Source: Bradyrhizobium betae
GTDB taxonomy: Bacteria > Pseudomonadota > Alphaproteobacteria > Rhizobiales > Xanthobacteraceae
Direction of reading: 5' to 3'
Assembly: GCF_004123905.1 (NCBI RefSeq)
Contig: NZ_MZXW01000015.1
Span: 434,001-498,000, forward strand
DNA length: 64,000 nucleotides
The notes under the pieces are model-generated. The model saw only the letters and a list, made by a program, of their open reading frames with translations, had not been told where the DNA came from and did not search any database. Positions 34,001 to 43,000 of this stretch are shown here, in pieces (positions within the stretch are counted from its first letter, which is position 1; every line of letters starts with the position of its first letter). The translations under genes and the position numbers were made by a program.

Positions 34001-37000
34001 GACGATCATCTCGACGACGATGTCGCGCGAGACCTTCGCCACCATCACCAATGCCACGGTCGGCGGCGTCCAGTCGTCGAGCGCGACGGTCGGCGCCGTC
34101 ACAGTGAAGGCCAATGCCGAGCAGGATGCCTCGTCGATCGCCGTCGGATTCAACAGCGGCTCGGTCGGTCTGAACGTCTTCCAGGCAACGACGGAAGCCT
34201 ATGTCGACGGCGGCGCGCTGACGGCCGCGTCACTGACGGTGAACGCCACCAACAACACCGGCATCTTTTCCGCGAACGGCTCCGGCGCCTATGGCAGCCA
34301 GGCCGCGATCGGCGCGGCGTTCCTGGTCCAGGTCTCCTCGAACCGGACGCTGGCCTATGTCGGCGACGAGTTCCACTATCAGGGCAATGGCGCGGCGCAC
34401 ACGACCGCGCTGAACCTGAGCGGCGCGCTCGACGTCGAGGCCAAGACCAAGAACCGGTTCGAGGCCTATGCGATCGGCGGCGCGCTCTCGACCGGCACGG
34501 CCGCGATCGCCGGCATGGCCAACATCGAGATCGCCAACAACACCACCATCGCCGGCGTCTACGACACCACGCTGCAAGGGGTGACCGGCGGTGCGGCCGG
34601 TGCGGTGACGATCAACGCCAACGAGGACGTGGCGATCAAGGAGATCGCGGGCGCGCTCGCGGTCGGCGCCAGCGGGGCAGGGGTCGGCGTCGGCGCCGCC
34701 GCCAACGTCATCGTGTTCAAGAGCCGGACCATTGCCGAGAGCTGGAACAGCAATCTGAACTCCCTTGGCGCCATCGACGTCAATGCGCTGAGCACCAAGG
34801 AGGTGCTGTCCTACGCGGTCACCGCCGGCATCGGCGGCAGCGTCGGCATCGGTGCGACCGTCGGTGTCATCATCATCGGCACCAACACCGCCGATGCCGA
34901 CACCCAGGGCCAGCAGACCGGCCAGCTCAATCAGAACGGCAACGGCACCATCGCGTCCGTTAACAACGGCACCAGCAACACGCACGGCAGCAATGCCGTC
35001 GCGAGCGGCACGGCCGGCAATCCGTACAGCGCCAATATCAGCTCGACCTACGACGTGAGCAATGTGCTGAGCGGCGGCAACGACGTCGTCGTCGCGCAGA
35101 TCGCGGGCGGCCACGTCACCGGCACGGAGGTCAATGTCGCGGCCACCAGCGCCAATGCGGCGAAGATGTATCTGCTCGGCGCGGGCTTTGCGAAGAACGT
35201 CGGCATCGGCGCCGGCATCGGCTACACCAGCGTCAACAGCACCGTGCTCGCCAATGTGAGCGACTACGGACGCAACGGCTCCGGCGTGCTGATGGCCGCA
35301 AACACGCCTCTGGCCGTCTCGGCGCCGTCAGTCGCCGTTGCCGCGGTCGTCAAGGACGCCACCACCGGACCTTATGCCGGCAAGACCATCGACACCGAGG
35401 CGATCGCCGGCGGAGCGGCACTTTACTTCGGCGCCCAGGCCGCCGTGGCGGTCGGCAATGTCGCCAACACCGTGACGGCGCTGCTCGGCGGCCAGATCAC
35501 CGGCACCGGCGGCAACGGCGCTGCCGTCATGGCGCTGGATTCGACGACCCAGGTGGTCTTCACCGGCGGCGTCACCGGCGGTGCCGTGGCCGTCGGCGCT
35601 TCGGTCGCAACGGCGAGCCGGACGAGCTCGGTCGCAGCCAGGGTTCTGAATGGCTCCACCATCAACGTCTTGAAGCTGGCGGTCGGGGCAAGCGGAGCTG
35701 GCACGTTGACGACGACGTCAACGGCACTCGGCGGCGGCATCGTCGCGGGTGTCGGCGCGGATGCGGAGGCCCACGAGAATTCGTCCGTGCTGGCGGAGAT
35801 CGGCTCCAGTGCCTCGATCACCACGTCCGCGACCGATATCGGGACGCTGGTGTCGGCCTCGATCACGCCCAATCTTTCGAGCGAGGCGATCGGCGTTTCG
35901 GTCGGCGGCGGCGCGGTCGGCGTCGCCATCGCCCAGTCCACCGTCGGTGCCACGGTGACGGCCGATGTCGGCGACAATGCCAGCTTCTCCGGCGGTGCGC
36001 TCGCCGTGACCGCCATGGCGCTGGTTCCGACCAGCGGCACGACGACCTGGGCCAAGGCGCTCGCCGGCGGCGGTGGATCGCTGATCGGCGCGCAGGGCAG
36101 CTACGCCAAGGCGTCGGAGAACGCGACGGTCAGCGCCTATGGCGGCACCGGGATTACGCTGCCCAATGCCGACGTGACCATCGCGGCCGAAAATGACAGC
36201 GCCCAATACGCCGAGGCGACGGGCCTTTCGACCGGATTCCTGGCGCTCGGCGCCACCGTCGCGCAGACCTCGTCCAGCGCGCACACCTACGCCTATCTGG
36301 GTGCGCCCGCGGACATGGATAATCTGAACCACGGCAATTACACCGGCATCCTCCGGATCACGGCCACTGGCACGGATACCAACGTTTCCAACGCGAAGGT
36401 CGGCGCGGGCGGCACCTATGCCGGCGCGGCGGCGGTCGCCACCACCAGCTCGACGGCCGTGACAAATGCGCGGTTCGACGGCGGCACGGCGGATGACACG
36501 CTCTATTTCGGCGGCCTGCGCATCAATGCCAAGCACACCACCAATTATATCGCCAGCGGCGATGCCTATCAGGCGTCCACGGCCGGCGTGTCGGCCGGCA
36601 AGGCGCAGAACGACGTCGATTCCACCACCACTGCCGAGATCGGAACGCACCTGATCATCAATTCGGCGGGCGGCAACATGGTCGTCATTGCCAACGACAT
36701 CGTCAACCAGGGCGGCGGCGGCGCACGTTCGGGCTCCGGCGGCTCGTTCTCGGGGGCTGCCGCGCTCAGCGACTCCCACGTCACCCAGACCGTCAACACC
36801 AATATCGGCGCCGGCACGGTGCTGAGCCTCAACGGCGATCCGCGGACCTCGTCGGCGTTCATCAATATCGAGGCCTACAACACGCTGAACACCAACGACA
36901 CCGCGAGCCTTGCCACGGCCAGCTTCTTCGCCGGCGGCGGCGCCGAATCCAACATGACGGCGAATGCCACGCTTGCGGTCAACATCAATGCCCGCGAGCT

Positions 37001-40000
37001 GTTCAGCGCCGGCAAGATCTATATCGGCACGGCGGCGAAGATGGCGGCGGCGAACAACGCCAATGCCAGCCTGTACGGCGCGATTGCCGGCGTCGGCGCC
37101 AGCACCAACAGCTGGGTGCATGCCAACCAGTCCGTCAATGTCGGCGCCGGCGCGAAGATCGTGGCCTGGCGCGACATCACCATCTATGCGGGCCTCGCCG
37201 GCGACGGCAGCGTCTTCAGCAGCGTGCAGGCGATGGCGACGACGGTCGTCTACAACAACACCGCCATTCCGATCTCCGCCCTCTACCGCGGCACGGCCAA
37301 TGCCGACGACGCCACGAGCCTGACGCTCGCCCCGACCTCGAGCATCCTCGGCGCGCGCGACATCTATCTCGGCGCAACGCAGGGGCAGGTCACGGCGGCC
37401 GGCAACGGCAGCAATTACAATCCGTATCTGGACATCTTCAGCGCCAAGAACAGCGACAACCACAGCCACACCAGCGGAACCGGCGATGTCGCGCTCAACG
37501 GCCTGGTGGTTGCGGGCATCAACAACGACGTGACCATCACGATCGAGCTCGGCGCGAGCACGCCGACCCTGAGCACGACGAGCCCTTACTCCGCGCTGAC
37601 CCTCGAGTCCGTCTCCGACGTCAATCACTTCAGTCCGGTGATGAGCTGGAACCACCAGACGGTCCAGTACACCGTCGTCGGCAACTTCAATCCCTACCAG
37701 CTGGTGGTCAACCAGCTGGCGTCGCTGACCGGCCTGACGGAGGCGCAAGTCCGCTCCCAGCTCGCGGCGGCGACGCCGACGGCGCCCGCCAGCATGTCGC
37801 CGTCCGGCACCGATCCGACCGGCGACGTCCAGCGCCAGATCGACACGTTGATCAAGCAGGCGCCGTTCACCTCCGACGCGGCCGGCAACGCCTTCGCTTT
37901 CGGCGACATCATGGTGTCCGCCGGCAACGTCTCGATCCTGGCTCAGAAGCTCACCGGCAACAGCGGCACGAACCCGGCCGCGCCGGCGGTCATCGCGCGC
38001 AGCTCGCCGCTGATCAAGATCGAGAACAAGGGCCTCGACTTCATGAGCCTGGGCAACCTCACGGTCACCGATGTGACCGGAGGCAACATCACCTACCGCC
38101 AGATCGACCATGTCGACCCGGACTCGCACTCCAATGTGACCTTCACCGCGATGCCGAGCGCGACGCCGGTCATCGACGTCTCGGCCACCTACAACCGCCT
38201 GGATCCTGACAGCGGTCAAGGCATCGACCAGAACGGCAACGTGCTGACCCGCACGCCCGACATCTATTTCAACGGCGCCGTTAACAACGCGAACGGCCTG
38301 CTCAAGATCATCAACAATCTCGGCAGCGTCGTTGCGTCGCAGTCGCTCAGCGCAGCGACCGTCCAGATCGTGGTGCCCAAGGGCACGTTCACCTTCCTCG
38401 GCGGCATCGGCAGCTTCTACGACAGCGGCAGCGCGGTCACCTCGCAATGGGCCAGCACCGAAAACCGGCCGGAGGACACGCTGACGGCGGTGATGACGGC
38501 GGCGACCTATCTCGGCGCCTACGGCGACTACTATACCGCTCCGCATATCGGTTCGGGATCCGATCACCCCTATTTCTATTATTGCTGCGCCGACGGCAGC
38601 CACGGCGTGTATCAACCGGTCGCCAACGCCGACGCCAGCACGATCTTCACTGCGCGCATGCTGATGACATACTACGACGGCCTCTCGCTCTATTCGGCCA
38701 TCTTCCTGCCGATGGGCCGGGGCACGCCTGGGAACACCAGCACTCCGGATGCCGGCAGCGTGCCTGATGTCAATACCCTCAAGATCATCGAGGGGCAGTC
38801 GTTGACCTCGAACAATGTCGTGATCGCGCAGTGGAAGAAAACGACTTATGACGGCCGGAACGTTTACACCGATAGCGGTCCGTACAAGACGCCGTTCAAT
38901 TGTGCGAGAGACTGCGACGACACGGGCTTCTTCCAGGTCATCAACATCCAGCCGGATGCGATCACGCCGAAGACCGCGGACGCGCCGGCCACCGCGACGG
39001 ACACCCGGACCATCACCGGCCAGGCGGTCATCATCTCGGCGTCGGTGATCAACATCAACGGCACCATCCAGGCCGGCTCAAGCAGCAATTACTCGGTCGA
39101 CATCGGCGCCGCCGCCTACGATGCCATCAATGGCAGCAACGGCCTCAAGAACCGCAACAATGGCGCGGACTTTGCCGCGGCCCAGGCCAACGCACGGAAC
39201 GGCGTCTATTATGATATTTCGGGCTCCGTGACGGCGTCGGCCAGCGGCGACGCCAAGATCGGGGTCAGGTACAACGCGCTCACCGACCAGCTCATCCTCA
39301 ATGGCGTGGCGCAGGGCGCCGGCGGCTACGTGTATCTGAACGGCAAGATCATCTCGACCTCGACCGACAGCACCCAGACCCAGGGCAACATCGAGATCAA
39401 AGGCGGCGCCGGCACGGTCACGGTCAACAACACCAGCGGGCTTGCGCTCGTCACCAACACCATCAATACCGGGGCTACCGCCCAGAGCGTGGTCGAGATC
39501 GTCGACCAGCTGAAGGGGAAAACGACGTGGTGGGTCTACGATCCCAAGGCTGCGAGCAGCCAGCAGGTGTCGCGGTACGAGGTCAACAGCGTCACCGCGA
39601 ACGCGATCGACCCTTCGATGCTTGCAGCCAGGACCGGTACGGCAGGCATCCAGTACGCGACGAAGGAGAACATGCTCTATCAGTGGGTCGACACCGCGAC
39701 GCTGGATCGTCTGCCGACCAGCACGCAGTTCGACTACGGCTGGAGCTTCACGCAGACCGCCGGCCAGGACTGGACCCGCGCGACCAGCCTGGTTTCGGGC
39801 ACGCAGACCAGCAACTACCAGAAGGTCACCACCGCCACCGGCAGCTATCACTGGGCGGGAGGCGTGAACCCGGACGGGACCCCCGTTGGACTCAACACCC
39901 ACTCCAACGCTTGCTGCGGCGCGGATGCCCAGTACAACTGGTACCAGCAGATCTACGATCATCTGACGCTCACGCTGACCAACACGGTCAAGGCATCGAA

Positions 40001-43000
40001 TCCGATCAACATCAAGTTCACCGGCGGCAGCAGCAGCGACGTCGTGGTCAATTCGACCTCCGGTATCGTCATCAACGGGTCGATCAACAACCTTCAGGGG
40101 ACGACGACGCTCGCCGCCACCGGCGCCAACTCGTCCATCACGGTCGGCGCCAATGCCAACAACCCGGTGATCTCGGGGACGAGCGTAACGCTTCGGGGTG
40201 ACGGCGGCATCGGCACGCTCGGCACCACCAAGGCTCCCGTCCAGGTGCAGCTCTATGGCGGCAGCCTGACCGCCAGCTCGATCGACCACGACATCGCGAT
40301 CTCCGCGATCGGCGCGCTGTCGATCAACCAGGTGAAGGTGAACTCGGCCGGCGCAACGCCGCAGGGCAACGTCTTCCTCTCGGCAACGGGCGACATCAAC
40401 TCGGCGTCCGCCTACAACGTCGCCAACCCCGTGGTGATCGGCAAGAACATCGAGATCAACTCCACCTCGGGTGCGATCGGCGCGAAGAGTGCCGTCGTCA
40501 ATGGCGCGTCCACCCTGACCAACATCAATCCGCTGGTGATCCAGGCGACGGGGACGGTTCAGGCGAACGGCGCCGTCGATGGCGGCGTTCTCGACAGCGC
40601 CTCGGCCACCGGCACCTACATCATCCAGTCCAAGGGCGATCTCCGCCTCGGCACGATCCAGTCGACCGGCGGCCCGGTCTTCCTGGAAGCGGCAGGCTCC
40701 GACGGTAACCAGGCCAGCATCCTGAACGGCCGGGCCGCGGTCGGTCTGACCCAGGCGCAGAGCCAGCATCTGCAGGACGTCTGGGCGAGCCTCGACCTGC
40801 TCAGCGGCAACGCCGCCACCAACGCGGTCAACAGCTACCAGTCGATGGTGACGTCGGCCTATAACGACTACTTCCAGCTCAAGAACATCGCCTTCCCGAA
40901 CGGCAGCACCTACAACCCGACCTCGGTGGGGCTGACGGTGCTGCGGGCGCAGGTGGCGGCCAAGCTCGGCATCGACCCCGCCAACGTCACGACGACGCAG
41001 ATGAAGACCGAGGCCACGACGCGCTTCCTGCGGGACCAGTTCCTGCTCGGCAAGATCACCACCGATGAGCTGAAGACCTCGTTGACGACATTGCTCGGCA
41101 CCGTTCCCACCGATCCGCTGGGGACGGTGTTCGGCAGCTCGCTGTCGACGACGTTGTTCACGAAGCTGTTCGACGGCGTCTCGACATCCAATCAGCGCAT
41201 GCCGAGCAACACGGCGCTGCAAACGGCGCTGAACACCTACAACGCAAATTACGCCTATACGCTCGCATCTACCGAGCGGGTCTACGGCATCATCACCGCC
41301 GGTTCGCAGTGGACCCAGAGCCAGCTCGCCTACACGGTGTCGTCGTCGGCCGTCGGCGCGGCACCGCCGCCGATCGACGAGAACGTCGTGGCCAATGTCA
41401 GCGCCAACCAGATCATGCTGTACGCGCCGCGCGGTTCGGTCGGCAATTCGGCCGCGCCCCAGACATTCACCTTCACCAGCGTCGATTCCTCGTCGCTGAC
41501 GCCGGAGCAGAGGGGATTGCTGGCCACGGCCGGTCCCGGCCAGCTCACCGTCGGCGCGGTCACCGACCCGACGACCCACGTCACGACCTATACGGTCAGC
41601 CTGTCGCAGCAGAACCTCGTCGTCGTCGACAACCCGATCGCGATCTCGGCCAAGGCGCTGACCAATGTCTATCTCGGCAGCAAGAACAGCCTCGCGCTCG
41701 GCGGCGTCACCGCGAATTACGGCCCGATCTCGGCCGCGCAGGCCAACGGCATCGCGGTGACCGGCCGCGGCGACGTCAAGCTCGACGCCGTCAACAGCAT
41801 CTCCGCCAATGTGAGCGGGCCCGTGATCTCGGGTGATATCGCCAACCTGACCCTGATCGCCGAGCACGGCAATGTCGGCGCCCCCGGTGCCGCCGGAAGC
41901 AATCCCGCGGCCAATTCGAACGCGCTTCAGATCGCATTCGCCGACCCGTCCAACGACCAGCTCGACCAGGTCGCGTCGGCGCAGGGCATCTATGTGAAGC
42001 AGACCACCGGCGATCTGATCCTCGGCAACATCTCCGCCGGCAATGCGATCCAGCTGGCTGCGACCGGCAGCATCTACGCCGAAGCCGGCTTCGCGGACCG
42101 TTCGGCGATCCACATCCTCGGCGCCGACCTCGACCTGCGCGCCGGCGGCAGCATCGGATTCAACGGCTCGACCTTCCAGCCGCTGCAGGTGAACATCTCC
42201 GGCGCGGTGACCGGCTCGGCGGTCGGCGACCTCAGCCTCCTCGCCGTCACCGGCGATCTCATGGTCGGCACCAGCGGCGCCAATGGGACGCTGACGGCCG
42301 GCGGCGCGATGACGCTGAACGTTGCGCGCGGCGCGCTCGCCATCAATGCCGACATCACCAGCGGCGGCCTGATGCAGCTGCTCGCCAACCGCGGCATGAC
42401 CTTCGCAGCCGGCACGAGCACGGCGCCGGTGGTTGCGACCAGTAGCTCCGACGGTGTGACGCTGGTCGCCGCGACGCTGTCGATGGGCGCCTATTCGGCC
42501 ATCAACGCGGCCGGATTGATCTCTGTGACCACCACAGGCGATGCGACGATCGGCCAGCTGAATTCCTCGCTGTCCTATGCGACGGCGTCGAACGCACCCT
42601 CGGTCATCGTCACCGCCGGCGGCGTTGCTTCGCTCGGCGCAATCCTCGACAATGGCGACGGCCAGACCAAGTTCGTGGCCTCCGGTGCGGGTGCCGAGGT
42701 TTCGCTGAGCGCGTCGAACGGCATCGGCAGTGCGGCGAGCCGGTTCACCGTCAACGCCGCGCGGCTGTCGGCCAGCGCGAGCGCCGGCGGTATCTACCTG
42801 AAGGCGCTCACCGACACGGAGGCGACCCTGTTGTCCGCCGTGAAGGGCAGCGTGGACATCATCGGCACCGGCGGGCTGACCCTCGACCAGGTGGTGGCGG
42901 GCACCGCGACCGGCGCGAGCGGGTCTTTCAGCGCGGTCGCGAGCAACGGCAGTATCGTCATCGGCACCGCCGAGAGCAGCGGCTCGCAGACCGTCCACGC